Shown: piece after piece, positions 1-9,471 of the stretch
Layout of the letters: each line of letters opens with the position of its first letter
How positions within the stretch are numbered: the stretch's first letter is position 1
Assembly (NCBI RefSeq): GCF_900111175.1
Contig: NZ_FOGI01000009.1
Location: 310,001-374,000 of the forward strand
Direction: 5' to 3'
Source of the DNA: Actinokineospora terrae
GTDB taxonomy: Bacteria; Actinomycetota; Actinomycetes; Mycobacteriales; Pseudonocardiaceae
Length of the DNA stretch: 64,000 nt
Translations under genes and position numbers: made by a program
Notes under the pieces: generated by a model
What the model was told of the DNA's origin: nothing
Seen by the model: the letters and a program-made list of their open reading frames with translations, nothing else
Database searches by the model: none

Positions 1-975
<975 letters not shown>

Positions 976-1441
976 TTCCTTTCCCGCACCAGCCACCCCG
1001 GGCTCCCCGGGGTGGCTGGTGCCGTTTCCGGGCTCGGCCGTACCGAATGGACGATCGGATTCGCCGCGCCACCATCATCGATCGGGTCGCCCGCGAATTG
1101 CTCCGCCCCGGCGCTTCCGGATAGTCGCCCACCATGCCCCATTCGACTGAATCCGACGTCGGCCCGGCATTCCCCGAGTGCCCGACCTGCGGATTCCTCT
1201 GTCCACAATGCTCGACTTGTCCACAACTCCCGCCACCGCGCTATCCCCGCAACCGTCGCCCGATAGAATGGAGCCGGGGCCGCCCCCCGGAGAGGGTGGG
1301 GGCTGGGGTAGGCGGGGACGGCCTCCGGAACTGCGGACGAGGCGGCGCGGGTGGGCGGGGGCGGGGCGGGTTTCTGCGACACCCCGGGCCAAGTTGGCCC
1401 GTGATCTTGAAGACGGGGCTGTGGCGACTACGCTGCCCTAC
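976..1441. other. Intergenic region with two DnaA-box-like 9-mers
   Basis: Apart from the clpB hairpin I see no convincing gene here. Bases 1199-1207 (CTGTCCACA, one mismatch) and 1217-1225 (TTGTCCACA, exact) match the actinobacterial DnaA-box consensus on the plus strand. A small palindrome, GGGCCAA/TTGGCCC, lies near 1387-1401. Confidence 0.4.
988..1020 (+). terminator. Intrinsic-type hairpin after clpB
   Basis: Perfect 12-bp inverted repeat (988-999 with 1009-1020) with a 9-nt loop, 12 nt after the clpB stop. No clear T-run follows, as is usual in high-GC actinobacteria. Confidence 0.7.
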
Positions 1442-2152
1442 GTGGGCGTTCCCGCGTGGGTGTGGTTCGGTGTCGCGGTCGTCGCGGGTGTCGCGGGCGG
1501 CCTGTTCCTGATGCGCGATCGGGCGGTGTTGACCTCCCGGAACCGGGAGCGGCGCCGCTGGGCCGCCCTGCGCGGGTGGCAGTTCGCCGAGACGGATCCG
1601 GAGTTGCCGCGCCAGTGGGCCGGGGGTGCGGTCGCCTACTACGGCGACGGCACGGCCAGGGACGTCGTGGCGGGGACGACCTTCACCGCGGACGGCAGGC
1701 GCAAGGTCTACGTGTTCGACCTCGAGGCCGGTGGCCGGGTCAACGTGGTGATCGTGGCCGTGCAGTGCCGCAGGACGCACCCGGTGGTGCTGGAGCTGTG
1801 GGTGCCGAGCACCCCGTTCCAGCGGGAGCACATGCCCGAGCTGCTCGGCCCGGTCGGCCAGCGGTACGCGTTCGTCTCCGACATCGGGGCGGCGCGCGCG
1901 CTGATCACCCCCGACCTGGTCGACGCGACCGAGGACATCGGGCAGGACATCGCCGTGGCCTGGATCGAGGCCGGCTGGGTGCTGGCCGCGGCCGCGCCGG
2001 GGTCGAGCCCGTCGCGGTTGGAGCGGTTGCTGCGCGGGATCGGCGAGATCGCCGACGTGGTGGACCCGTTCGACACGCCCGAGGTGCCCGCCGCGGTCGA
2101 GGACCGGCCGGTGGACGAGCCGCAGCCGAGCGGGAAGCCGACCGACCAGTAG
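1442..2152 (+). CDS. Membrane-anchored hypothetical protein
   Basis: I do not recognise a named family. The frame is open further upstream, but that extension is low-complexity Pro/Arg/Gly. I therefore chose GTG 1442, which gives 236 aa starting MGVPAWVWFG. A single hydrophobic segment (about residues 2-22) is followed by a basic stretch (RNRERRRW), so the rest should face the cytoplasm. The remainder is a compact alpha/beta region (WQFAETDPEL..., YVFDLEAGGRVNVVIVAVQC) and a short acidic, Pro-rich tail. It is a monocistronic gene upstream of an SDR gene, with a 38-nt gap. Function unknown. Confidence 0.65.
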   Translation: MGVPAWVWFGVAVVAGVAGGLFLMRDRAVLTSRNRERRRWAALRGWQFAETDPELPRQWAGGAVAYYGDGTARDVVAGTTFTADGRRKVYVFDLEAGGRVNVVIVAVQCRRTHPVVLELWVPSTPFQREHMPELLGPVGQRYAFVSDIGAARALITPDLVDATEDIGQDIAVAWIEAGWVLAAAAPGSSPSRLERLLRGIGEIADVVDPFDTPEVPAAVEDRPVDEPQPSGKPTDQ

Positions 2153-2190
2153 CGGTTCCGACCCCGGTTACCACTTAGTAGGTTGATCGC

Positions 2191-2970
2191 ATGCCTACCG
2201 CGCTCATCACCGGGGCCACCGCAGGGATCGGCGCCGCCTTCGCCAGGCGGCTGGCCGCAGACGGGTACGACCTGGTGCTGGTGGCCAGGACGACCGAGCG
2301 GCTCAAGCAGGTCGCGGCCGACCTGACCAGGGCGACCGGGGTGTCGGTGCAGACCCTCACCGCGGACCTGTCGACCACCAGGGCGCGCAAGCGGGTCGAG
2401 GCCCGCCTCGCCGAGCCGGAGCGGCCGGTGGACCTGCTGGTCAACAACGCGGGCTTCGGCACCAGGGGCGCGTTCGCCGAGGCCGACCCGGACTGGCTGC
2501 AGAACCAACTGGACGTGAACGTGACCAGCGTCATGCGGCTGACCAGGGCGGCGCTGCCCGGGATGATCGAGCGCGGGCACGGCGGGGTGATCAACGTGTC
2601 CAGCATCGCCGGGTTCTTCCCGGTCACCGGGCCGTCCTACGGCGCGACGAAGGCCTACGTCACGGCCCTGTCCGAGGGATTGGCCGCCAACCTCGCGGGC
2701 ACGGGCGTGCGCGTCGTGGCGTTGTGCCCCGGGTTCACCCGTACCGAGTTCCATGAACGCGCCGGTGACGACATAGACGGGTTCCCCGAGTTCTTATGGC
2801 TAGAGGCCGACAGAGTCGTCGCGGACGCCCTGGCCGACCTCCGACACAACCGCGACCGGTCGGTTCCGGGCATCCAGTACAAAACGCTGCTGGGTGTGAC
2901 GAAACTCCTGCCCAGGGGCCTGCTGCGGTTCCTCTCCCAGCGTGCCTCGGCGGGCCGCGACCGGGGTTAG
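2191..2970 (+). CDS. Short-chain dehydrogenase/reductase (SDR)
   Basis: NAD(P)-dependent oxidoreductase of the classical SDR type, 259 aa from ATG 2191. Rossmann motif TGATAGIG sits at residues 7-14, NNAG near 89-92, and the catalytic triad is visible as S in VSSIAG and Y/K in SYGATK. The basic residue after strand 2 (ARTTERLK) suggests an NADP preference. The C-terminus has a short basic tail. The substrate cannot be deduced. The next gene begins 10 bases after its stop, so the two may be cotranscribed. Confidence 0.88.
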   Translation: MPTALITGATAGIGAAFARRLAADGYDLVLVARTTERLKQVAADLTRATGVSVQTLTADLSTTRARKRVEARLAEPERPVDLLVNNAGFGTRGAFAEADPDWLQNQLDVNVTSVMRLTRAALPGMIERGHGGVINVSSIAGFFPVTGPSYGATKAYVTALSEGLAANLAGTGVRVVALCPGFTRTEFHERAGDDIDGFPEFLWLEADRVVADALADLRHNRDRSVPGIQYKTLLGVTKLLPRGLLRFLSQRASAGRDRG

Positions 2971-2980
2971 GCTCCCCGCC

Positions 2981-3805
2981 ATGACGAATCCGCAGCCCGG
3001 GTGGTACCCCGATGGCCCCGGCGCAACGTCCCTGCGCTGGTGGGACGGGAACCAGTGGACCAACCAGACCCAGCAGGCCCCGCCGCAGCAGCCGCGCAGC
3101 GACGGCAGCGGCTGGGAGATCCCGCTCGGCCAGGGGCCGACCGACCCGAACAAGATCAGGGACCAGCAGCGCAGGGCCGGGGTCGGCCAGGCGGGCCAGG
3201 GCGGCGGCACGCTGTTCAGCGAGCCGGTGCTGGTGGTCAACCAGAAGGTCAAGCTCATCGAGATGAGCAACGAGTACTCGGTGTTCGACCAGCACGGCCG
3301 CCAGATCGGCTCGGTGGCCCAGGTCGGGCAGAGCGCGCTGAAGAAGGCCGTGCGGTTCCTGGGCAGCTACGACCAGTTCTTCACCCACAAGCTCGAGGTC
3401 CGCGACGCCAACCACCAGACGGTGCTGCGGCTGACCCGCCCGGCCAAGTTCGTGAAGTCCCGGATGATCGTCGAGCGCGGCGACGGCACGCCGGTCGGCG
3501 AGATCGTCCAGCAGAACGTCTTCGGCAAGATCCGCTTCTCGTTCCTGGCAGGCGGCCACGAGATCGGCGGCATCCAGGCGGAGAACTGGCGGGCCTGGAA
3601 CTTCGCCGTGCTCGACCACACCGGCGCCGAGGTCGCGCGCATCACCAAGACCTTCGAGGGCATCGCGAAGACGATGTTCACCACCGCCGACAACTACGTG
3701 CTGCAGATCCACCGGCAGCTGCAGGACCCGCTGATCAGCATGGTGGTCGCCTCCGCGCTGACCGTCGACACCGCGCTCAAGCAGGACAGCAGGGGCTTCG
3801 GCTGA
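2981..3805 (+). CDS. LURP-one/scramblase-like protein with N-terminal DUF2510 domain
   Basis: 274 aa from ATG 2981. The N-terminus is a DUF2510 motif (PGWYPDGPG...LRWWDGNQWT), a small domain common on actinobacterial envelope proteins. A Gln/Gly-rich linker follows. The C-terminal part (from about residue 75) resembles the Tubby/LURP-one/phospholipid-scramblase fold (VNQKVKLIEMSNEYSVFDQ, then paired strands ending in a hydrophobic C-terminal helix MVVASALTVD). Known members are membrane-associated; the bacterial role is unclear. It follows the SDR gene by 10 bases. Confidence 0.75.
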   Translation: MTNPQPGWYPDGPGATSLRWWDGNQWTNQTQQAPPQQPRSDGSGWEIPLGQGPTDPNKIRDQQRRAGVGQAGQGGGTLFSEPVLVVNQKVKLIEMSNEYSVFDQHGRQIGSVAQVGQSALKKAVRFLGSYDQFFTHKLEVRDANHQTVLRLTRPAKFVKSRMIVERGDGTPVGEIVQQNVFGKIRFSFLAGGHEIGGIQAENWRAWNFAVLDHTGAEVARITKTFEGIAKTMFTTADNYVLQIHRQLQDPLISMVVASALTVDTALKQDSRGFG

Positions 3806-3866
3806 TCGACACCGCGCGGTCGGGGGAGTCCGTGGTCCGGGAGCGTTGTCAGTGGACCGGGTGGGC

Positions 3867-4460
3867 ATGAGAGGCTTGCGCCTCGTGCGAACCGCTCCGT
3901 CTGTCGACCCCGCTGCCCAGGGCGAACTAGCCCGCCTGGTGACCGAACTCGCCGTCGTGCACGGCAAGGTCACGCTCTCGTCCGGCAAGGAGGCCGACTA
4001 CTACGTCGACCTCCGCCGGGCGACCCTGCACCACGCAGCCGCCCCGCTCATCGGGCGCCTGCTCCGCCAGCTCACCGCCGACTGGGACTACGTCGCCGCC
4101 GGTGGTCTCACCCTCGGTGCTGACCCGGTCGCGCTGTCGATGATGCACGCCGCCGCGGCCGCCGGTGAGGTGCTCGACGCGTTCGTCGTCCGCAAGGACG
4201 CGAAGGCGCACGGCATGCAGCGCCGGATCGAGGGCATCGAGGTCGCCGGTCAGCGCGTGCTGGCGGTGGAGGACACCTCGACCACCGGCGGCAGCGTGCT
4301 CACCGCCGTCGACGCGCTGGCCGAGGCCGGTGCCGTCGTGATCGGCGTGGCCACCGTCGTCGACCGCGACACCGGTGCCCGCGAGGCCATCGAGGCGCGC
4401 GGCCTGCCCTACCGGTCCCTGCTCGGCCTGGCCGACCTGGGCTTGGTCGACGGTGACTGA
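3867..4460 (+). CDS. pyrE: Orotate phosphoribosyltransferase
   Basis: Catalyses orotate + PRPP to OMP + PPi in de novo pyrimidine synthesis. The PRPP-binding signature appears as VLAVEDTSTTGGS (about residues 130-142), with the N-terminal SSGKEADYYVDLRR region and the conserved catalytic-loop lysines RKDAKAHG. Length about 197 aa fits the family. The start is uncertain: GTG 3846, ATG 3867 and GTG 3885 are all in frame; ATG 3867 is taken because the domain begins shortly after it. It stands apart from other pyr genes. Confidence 0.9.
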   Translation: MRGLRLVRTAPSVDPAAQGELARLVTELAVVHGKVTLSSGKEADYYVDLRRATLHHAAAPLIGRLLRQLTADWDYVAAGGLTLGADPVALSMMHAAAAAGEVLDAFVVRKDAKAHGMQRRIEGIEVAGQRVLAVEDTSTTGGSVLTAVDALAEAGAVVIGVATVVDRDTGAREAIEARGLPYRSLLGLADLGLVDGD

Positions 4461-4545
4461 CCAGGGTTAATTCCGGTTGATCTCCCCCAACTCCGGGTAC
4501 CGTGGGAAGTGCTCGCCGAGTTCTCGGTGGTTGGGGAGGTGCCCG

Positions 4546-4920
4546 GTGTTCGGTCTGCTCGCCGCCGCGACGGTCGTCGTGCACTTCGCGGCACTGCTCT
4601 ACATCGGTTTTGGCGGTTTCCTCGCCTGGAAGTGGCCCAAGTCGATCTTCGTCCACGTTGTCTTCGCGATCTGGGGCGTGCTCGTCAACTCCACCCCGGT
4701 CCAGTGCCCGCTCACCGCGGTGGAGAACTACTTCCGCGACAAGCAGGGACTCGGTCCGCTTCCGGGTGGCTTCAACGAGTACTACGTCTACGGCACGCTG
4801 GTCCCCGAGGGGCACGTCGACCTCGTGGCCGCTGTCGCCCTACTGGTGCTCGTCTTCTCGTATGTGGGTGCGTATCTGCTGTGGCGGAATCGGAAAAGCC
4901 TGATGGTGCCGGTGAAGTAG
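4546..4920 (+). CDS. DUF2784-like integral membrane protein
   Basis: 124 aa from GTG 4546, chosen because a GGGGAGG ribosome-binding site lies at 4533-4539. Hydropathy shows about three to four membrane segments (residues 2-25, 28-46, and 95-115), with a conserved-looking NSTPVQCPLTAVENYFR loop. The pattern matches the DUF2784 family of small membrane proteins; no function is known for it. Its 3' end overlaps the most likely start of the downstream RNA methylase by about 40 bp in another frame, suggesting translational coupling. Confidence 0.7.
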   Translation: MFGLLAAATVVVHFAALLYIGFGGFLAWKWPKSIFVHVVFAIWGVLVNSTPVQCPLTAVENYFRDKQGLGPLPGGFNEYYVYGTLVPEGHVDLVAAVALLVLVFSYVGAYLLWRNRKSLMVPVK

Positions 4921-5555
4921 GCCCCACCGAGTGGGTGTTCGGCGAGCCGGTCGGGGTCGGCCCGTGGCCTGGTGAGTGGCCTGCGGGGGCGCACTACGAC
5001 CCCGACCTGCTCGCGGACGGCGACCGCCGCAACGTCGTCGACGCCTACCGCTACTGGCGCCGCGACGCGGTCGTCGCCGACCTCGACCGGCGCAGGCACG
5101 GCTTCCACGTCGCCATCGAGAACTTCCAGCACGACCACAACATCGGGACCGTGGTCCGCACCGCCAACGCCTTCACCGCCCGCGCGGTGCACATCGTCGG
5201 CCGCAAGCGCTGGAACCGCCGCGGCGCGATGGTCACCGACCGCTACCAGCACATCCACCACCACCCGACCGTCGAGTCCTTTGTGGAAACCGCCCGCCTG
5301 CTCGGCTTGGCGGTCGTCGGCGTCGACAACACCCCCGGCTCGGTCCCGGTGGAATCCGCGTCACTGCCCCGTGACTGCGTGCTGCTCTTCGGCCAGGAAG
5401 GCCCCGGCCTCACCGACGAGGCCAGAGCAGGCGCCGACCTCCTGGTCTCCATCGCCCAGTTCGGCTCGACCCGCTCCATCAACGCAGGCGTAGCCGCAGG
5501 CATCGTCATGCACGCCTGGATCCGCGAACACGCCGACCTCACCCAAGCCTGGTAG
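4881..5555 (+). CDS. SpoU/TrmH-family RNA 2'-O-methyltransferase
   Basis: SPOUT-class SAM-dependent RNA ribose methyltransferase. The three family motifs are clear: motif 1 ENFQHDHNIGTVVRTANAF, motif 2 LLFGQEGPGL and motif 3 STRSINAGVAAGIVMHAW, the last forming the knotted SAM site. Start taken as GTG 4881 (224 aa), overlapping the DUF2784 gene; GTG 4935 would remove an acidic, poorly conserved head and is also possible. Whether the target is tRNA or rRNA cannot be told from sequence. Confidence 0.85.
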   Translation: MAESEKPDGAGEVGPTEWVFGEPVGVGPWPGEWPAGAHYDPDLLADGDRRNVVDAYRYWRRDAVVADLDRRRHGFHVAIENFQHDHNIGTVVRTANAFTARAVHIVGRKRWNRRGAMVTDRYQHIHHHPTVESFVETARLLGLAVVGVDNTPGSVPVESASLPRDCVLLFGQEGPGLTDEARAGADLLVSIAQFGSTRSINAGVAAGIVMHAWIREHADLTQAW

Positions 5556-5622
5556 CCGCCCGCCGCAGCCCCGAATGGTCTTGGGTGTGGCGATCAGGCC
5601 GGTGGCTGACGCACCATGGAGT

Positions 5623-6621
5623 ATGGCTGGGCTGTGGGCGGCGCGCGCGGGAATTGCTGAGGAGGCGGTTCGGGCGCGGTTCCTGCGGCGGGTGTTCGCG
5701 CTGCCTGGGACGCGGTTGGGGTTGCCTCGTGTCGGTGGTCGGCTGCACTGGCGGTGGAACTACTGGTGGCAGGCGCATCTGCTCGATTGTCTTGTCGATG
5801 CCAGGTTGCGGGAACCGGATGCCGAGCGGGACAAGGTGATCGCGGCGCTGGTGCGGGGTATCCACGTGCGCAACTTCGGAGTGTGGACGAACCGCTACTA
5901 CGACGACATAGCCTGGCTCGGGTTGGCGCTACAGCGGGCGGGTGGGTCGGAGCGGGCTCTAGCCGCCATCGAGGCCCGATTGCGTTCAGGGTGGACAGAC
6001 GATCTGGGCGGTGGGATTTGGTGGCGGAAGGGGGACACGTTCAAGAACGTCCCCGCCAACGCTCCAGCCGCGATCTTCCTCGCCCGGCGGGGTGACCATG
6101 CCTGGGCGATGGCCGCGCTCGACTGGATGGACCGGACGCTGGTCGACCCGGGGACCGGGTTGCTGTGGGACGGGGTCCGGGTCGGTGGCGAGGTGGTGGA
6201 GACGATCTACACCTACTGCCAGGGCGTGTTCATCGGTACCGCCGTCGAACTGTCCACACCGGACCTCGCGGCGCGCACCATCCGCGCGGTCCGCAGGCAC
6301 GTGGCCACCGCGCACGTCCTGCCCGGCCAGGGCACCGGGGACGGCGGCCTGTTCGCGGGCATCCTCGCCCGCTACCTCGCCCAGTCCGCGCTCCGGCTGC
6401 CCACCGCCGAGGCGGACACCGCGCGCCGGCTGGTCTTCGCCTCCGCCGACGCGCTCTGGCGCCACCGGGTGATCACCGCCGACGGCCCGTTGTTCGGCAC
6501 CGACTGGACCACTCGGGGCAGCCGGGAGCGCGACCTGTCGGTGCAGTTGTCGGCCTGGATGACCCTGGAGGCGGCCGCGCTGCTCGCCCGCGCGGGCGGA
6601 GCTTCGCCGAACGGGGTGTGA
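5623..6621 (+). CDS. GH76-like glycoside hydrolase (alpha-1,6-mannanase family), cytoplasmic
   Basis: 332 aa from ATG 5623. Family-76-like signatures: the aromatic NYWWQAHLLDCLVDA helix, the paired aspartates of NRYYDDIAWLGLAL, GGGIWWR, and KNVPANAPAAIFLARRGD, consistent with an (alpha/alpha)6 barrel. GH76 enzymes hydrolyse alpha-1,6-linked mannans. There is no signal peptide or membrane segment, unlike secreted mannanases, so a role on intracellular or cell-wall-derived oligosaccharides is possible. The gene stands alone; TGA at 6619. Confidence 0.75.
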   Translation: MAGLWAARAGIAEEAVRARFLRRVFALPGTRLGLPRVGGRLHWRWNYWWQAHLLDCLVDARLREPDAERDKVIAALVRGIHVRNFGVWTNRYYDDIAWLGLALQRAGGSERALAAIEARLRSGWTDDLGGGIWWRKGDTFKNVPANAPAAIFLARRGDHAWAMAALDWMDRTLVDPGTGLLWDGVRVGGEVVETIYTYCQGVFIGTAVELSTPDLAARTIRAVRRHVATAHVLPGQGTGDGGLFAGILARYLAQSALRLPTAEADTARRLVFASADALWRHRVITADGPLFGTDWTTRGSRERDLSVQLSAWMTLEAAALLARAGGASPNGV

Positions 6622-6682
6622 TCCCGCCCGATCGCGGGTATGTCGGGGCCACTTGCCGCCCCAGTTGGGAGGAGTTGACCCG

Positions 6683-6865
6683 ATGTCCGACGACCTCGGC
6701 CTCACCGGTGACCTGGACACGTCCGTCCCCGAAGACAAGCAGCGCCGCGCCGCCAGGGTGGTCGCGGGCATCGCCGCCGACGCCGCCGAGTGCGCGATGC
6801 TGCTCGACATGCTCGGCCTCTCCGCCGAACTCGGCGGCAAACGTGAGCACCACCGCGCCGCGTGA
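6683..6865 (+). CDS. Small conserved-looking acidic protein
   Basis: 60 aa from ATG 6683, with a GGGAGGAG ribosome-binding site about 9 nt upstream. An N-terminal acidic part (MSDDLGLTGDLDTSVPED) precedes an amphipathic helix rich in Ala and ending in LLDMLGL. No domain recognised. Such short proteins with a C-terminal hydrophobic/Leu motif are common in actinobacteria; function unknown. Confidence 0.6.
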   Translation: MSDDLGLTGDLDTSVPEDKQRRAARVVAGIAADAAECAMLLDMLGLSAELGGKREHHRAA

Positions 6866-6935
6866 TGTGTAGGCCTCCGCGACCTCGGGTAGGCCTTGGG
6901 AGAACCCCGACGAAGCACGAGGAGGCTGATCGAGT

Positions 6936-7412
6936 TTGAGCACGATCATCGAGACCGTTGACGTCGCCGTCCCCGTGTCCACCGCGTACAACCAGTGGAC
7001 CCAGTTCGAGTCCTTCCCCGCCTTCATGGAGGGCGTGGAGCAGATCCGCCAGGTCGACGACCGCAACACCCACTGGGTCACCAAGATCGGCGGCGTCACC
7101 CGCGAGTTCGACGCCACCATCACCGAGCAGATCCCGGACGAGCGCGTGGCCTGGAAATCGGTCGACGGCCCCGAACACGCGGGCGTGATCACCTTCCACC
7201 GCCTCAACGACCGCGAAACCCGCGTCACAGCCCAGATGGACATCGACCCGGAGGGCTTCGCCGAGAACGTCGCGGACAAACTCGGCATCATCGACCGCCG
7301 AGTGAAGTCGGACCTCAAGCGCTTCAAGGACTTCATCGAAGACCAAGGCACAGAATCCGGCGCCTGGCGCGGCGACGTCCCCGCCCCCGGCCAGGTACCC
7401 CCGCCACTGTAA
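6936..7412 (+). CDS. SRPBCC (START-like) family protein
   Basis: 158 aa. The start appears to be TTG 6936: an AGGAGG-type site lies about 10 nt upstream and no other start precedes the domain. The sequence (IIETVDVAVPVSTAYNQWTQFESFPAFMEGV, then WVTKIGGVTREFDATI, ITFHRLNDRETRVTAQMDI, and a C-terminal long helix) is the helix-grip fold of the polyketide cyclase/dehydrase-like SRPBCC group, which binds hydrophobic ligands. No ligand can be inferred. The 3' end faces the dnaK operon. Confidence 0.85.
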   Translation: MSTIIETVDVAVPVSTAYNQWTQFESFPAFMEGVEQIRQVDDRNTHWVTKIGGVTREFDATITEQIPDERVAWKSVDGPEHAGVITFHRLNDRETRVTAQMDIDPEGFAENVADKLGIIDRRVKSDLKRFKDFIEDQGTESGAWRGDVPAPGQVPPPL

Positions 7413-7504
7413 GACTTCCAGTAGCTCGACCCGAGCCCCCCTGAGCAACCACTCACGGGGGCTCGGTGCTGTGACAAACCTTCATTACAAATCGTCCTAG
7501 GCCC

Positions 7505-7807
7505 CAACAGACGTTGGCCGACAACCGCTCCTCGGAGTCGCTGGTGCCAACCCGGCTCGATGGGGCGGACTTGTTTTGTGTGGAGGAGCAGTGCCCGTAG
7601 CGTCGTCCACGCGGCAGGGCCTGCTTTTCGGCCCCTGCTTTGTGGTCCTGCCACGGGTACTGCCGGGGCCCCGCACAAAACAAGTCCACCCCATCGAGCA
7701 AAGCTCAAAACTCGCGCCCAGGCCAATGCCGAAGGCGAGGTCTGTCCGTCGACGGCGAAGCCGAGCACGAGAGCCGGACAACCCCCAGCTCAAGATCAAA
7801 CCGCCCA
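7505..7807. repeat. Dispersed repeat, copy A, with MITE-like palindrome
   Basis: About 300 bp that recurs with high identity at 59704-60003. Its core is a 143-nt palindrome with 25-nt ends (7556-7580 and 7674-7698, one mismatch) and an imperfect inner stem (GCAGTGCCC against GGTACTGC). It carries no open frame of its own and no transposase. It lies between the convergent SRPBCC and hspR genes. Confidence 0.8.
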
Positions 7808-7815
7808 ACGCAAAA

Positions 7816-7843
7816 GAGGCCGACCCCCACCGGGACCGGCCTC
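7816..7843 (-). terminator. Intrinsic terminator of the dnaK operon
   Basis: On the minus strand a stem GAGGCCG/CGGCCTC (7837-7843 with 7816-7822) is followed directly by TTTTG (7811-7815). It lies 18 nt past the hspR stop. Confidence 0.75.
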
Positions 7844-7861
7844 CACCACCCACAACCCCAC

Positions 7862-8284
7862 CTACCGCTTCTGCGGCCGCCACACCACCAACGCCGTCTG
7901 CTGCCGCACCGGCACCAAATCCCGCCGATACGACTTGTGCACCGCAGCAGCCGCCTGCTCAGCCGCCGCGTAAGCCGACGCCAGTTCCTCAGTCAGCTCA
8001 GCCACCCGCACCCGCAGCGCATCAACCTCATTCTCCAACTCGATGATCCGCTTGATCCCAGCCAGGTTCACCCCAGCCTCCTGCGACAACCGCTGCACCT
8101 CACGCAGCAACGCGATGTCGCGGATCGAGTAGCGCCGACCACCCCCCGACGTGCGGCCGGGGGAGACCAGCCCCTGGCGGTCGTAGCTGCGCAGGGTTTG
8201 GGCGTGCAGGCCGGAGAGCTGGGCGGCGACCGAGATCACGAAGACGGGGGTGTCTTCATCGGTGCCGGGGGGGAACGGGTTCAC
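7862..8284 (-). CDS. hspR: HspR, MerR-type heat-shock repressor
   Basis: 140 aa from GTG 8284, overlapping the dnaJ stop by 4 nt (GTGA). The N-terminal winged HTH is of the MerR type (VFVISVAAQLSGLHAQTLRSYDRQGLVSPGRT...GRRYSIRDI), followed by a coiled-coil helix (IKRIIELENEVDALRVRVAELTEEL). HspR binds HAIR inverted repeats (CTTGAGT-N7-ACTCAAG) with DnaK as co-repressor, shutting off dnaK and often clpB. Being the last gene of the operon it regulates, it closes a feedback loop; HAIR-like sites lie upstream of dnaK. Confidence 0.93.
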   Translation of the reverse strand: MNPFPPGTDEDTPVFVISVAAQLSGLHAQTLRSYDRQGLVSPGRTSGGGRRYSIRDIALLREVQRLSQEAGVNLAGIKRIIELENEVDALRVRVAELTEELASAYAAAEQAAAAVHKSYRRDLVPVRQQTALVVWRPQKR

Positions 8285-9450
8285 GACTGCCTCGCCTTCT
8301 GGACCAGTGCGGTCAACTCCGGCCTGGGGTCGAGGTCGGCGGTGGCCTTGGCGTAGGCCTCCAGGGCCGCCCTCGCGTCGTCGTCGAGGTCGTTGGGGAC
8401 GGTGACCTGGAGGGTCACCAGCAGGTGGCCGGACTGGCCGTCGCGGCGTTGGACGCCCTTGCCGCGCACGCGCAGGACGCGGCCGGATGCGGTGCCGGGG
8501 GCGACGTTGAGCGAGACCACGCCGTCGAGGGTGGGCACGGTGAGCGTGGTGCCGAGGGCCAGTTCGGTGAAGCTGACCGGGACCTTCAGCGTCAGGTCGT
8601 TGCCGCTGCGGCCGAACACCGGGTGCGGGGTGACGTGCACGCGGACGTACAGGTCGCCTGCCGCGGCGCCGCTGCGGCCCGGTTCGCCCTGGCCCGCGAG
8701 GCGGATGCGCTGCTCGTCCTCAACGCCCGCCGGGATGCGCACGGTCAGCGTGCGGGTCTTGGTGTTGACGCCCTCGCCGCCGCAGTCGGGGCAGGGGTCG
8801 TCGATGATGCGGCCAGTGCCCCGGCAGTCGCGGCACGGCTCGCTGAAGGCGAACGCGCCCTGGCTGCGGCTGACCAGGCCGACGCCACCGCAGGTGACGC
8901 AGGTCTTGGGGCTGCTGCCCGGCCGGGCGCCCGAGCCGTGGCAGGTGTCGCACGTGGACGGACTGGACAGTCGCAACGGGACGGTCGCGCCCCTGACCGC
9001 CTCGACGAAGTCGAGCCGGACATCGGTCTCCACGTCGGCGCCGCGCCGGGGCCTGGTGGCACCGGCGCTGCCGCTCTTGGCGCGGTTGAACAGGTTGCCG
9101 AACAGGTCGCCGAGCCCGCCGCCACCGCCGCCGAACCCGCCCTGCTGGCCGCCGAACGCGTCGCCGAAGTCGTACCCGCCCCCGCCGCCGAACCCGCCGC
9201 GCAGGCCGCCGGAGCCGAACATCGAGCGGGCCTCGTCGTACTGCTTGCGCTTCTCCGGGTCGCCGACCACCCCGTACGCCTCGGACACCGACTTGAACCG
9301 GGCCTCGGCGTCGGCGTTGCCGGGGTTCGCGTCGGGGTGCAGCTCGCGGGCGAGCTTGCGGTACGCCTTCTTGACCTCGGCGTCCGGGGCGTCGGAGGAG
9401 ACGCCCAGCTCGCGATAGAAGTCCTTGTCGATCCAGTCCCTGGCACTCAC
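8281..9450 (-). CDS. dnaJ: DnaJ (Hsp40) co-chaperone
   Basis: 389 aa from GTG 9450 with a GAGGAGGGG ribosome-binding site. Order of parts: J domain with the HPD tripeptide (ARELHPDANPG), a long Gly/Phe-rich linker (about residues 75-125), a zinc region with four CxxCxGxG-type repeats (CDTCHGSG, CVTCGGVG, CRDCRGTG, CPDCGGEG), then the C-terminal substrate-binding beta domains. It stimulates DnaK ATPase and delivers substrates. It overlaps hspR by 4 nt and follows grpE by 21 nt. Confidence 0.95.
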   Translation of the reverse strand: MSARDWIDKDFYRELGVSSDAPDAEVKKAYRKLARELHPDANPGNADAEARFKSVSEAYGVVGDPEKRKQYDEARSMFGSGGLRGGFGGGGGYDFGDAFGGQQGGFGGGGGGLGDLFGNLFNRAKSGSAGATRPRRGADVETDVRLDFVEAVRGATVPLRLSSPSTCDTCHGSGARPGSSPKTCVTCGGVGLVSRSQGAFAFSEPCRDCRGTGRIIDDPCPDCGGEGVNTKTRTLTVRIPAGVEDEQRIRLAGQGEPGRSGAAAGDLYVRVHVTPHPVFGRSGNDLTLKVPVSFTELALGTTLTVPTLDGVVSLNVAPGTASGRVLRVRGKGVQRRDGQSGHLLVTLQVTVPNDLDDDARAALEAYAKATADLDPRPELTALVQKARQS

Positions 9451-9471
9451 CGGACGTCCCCTCCTCTCGTG

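Noticed and set aside
7556..7698. Palindrome copy A as an insertion sequence
   Set aside because: 143 nt with no coding capacity; listed as a MITE-like repeat instead.
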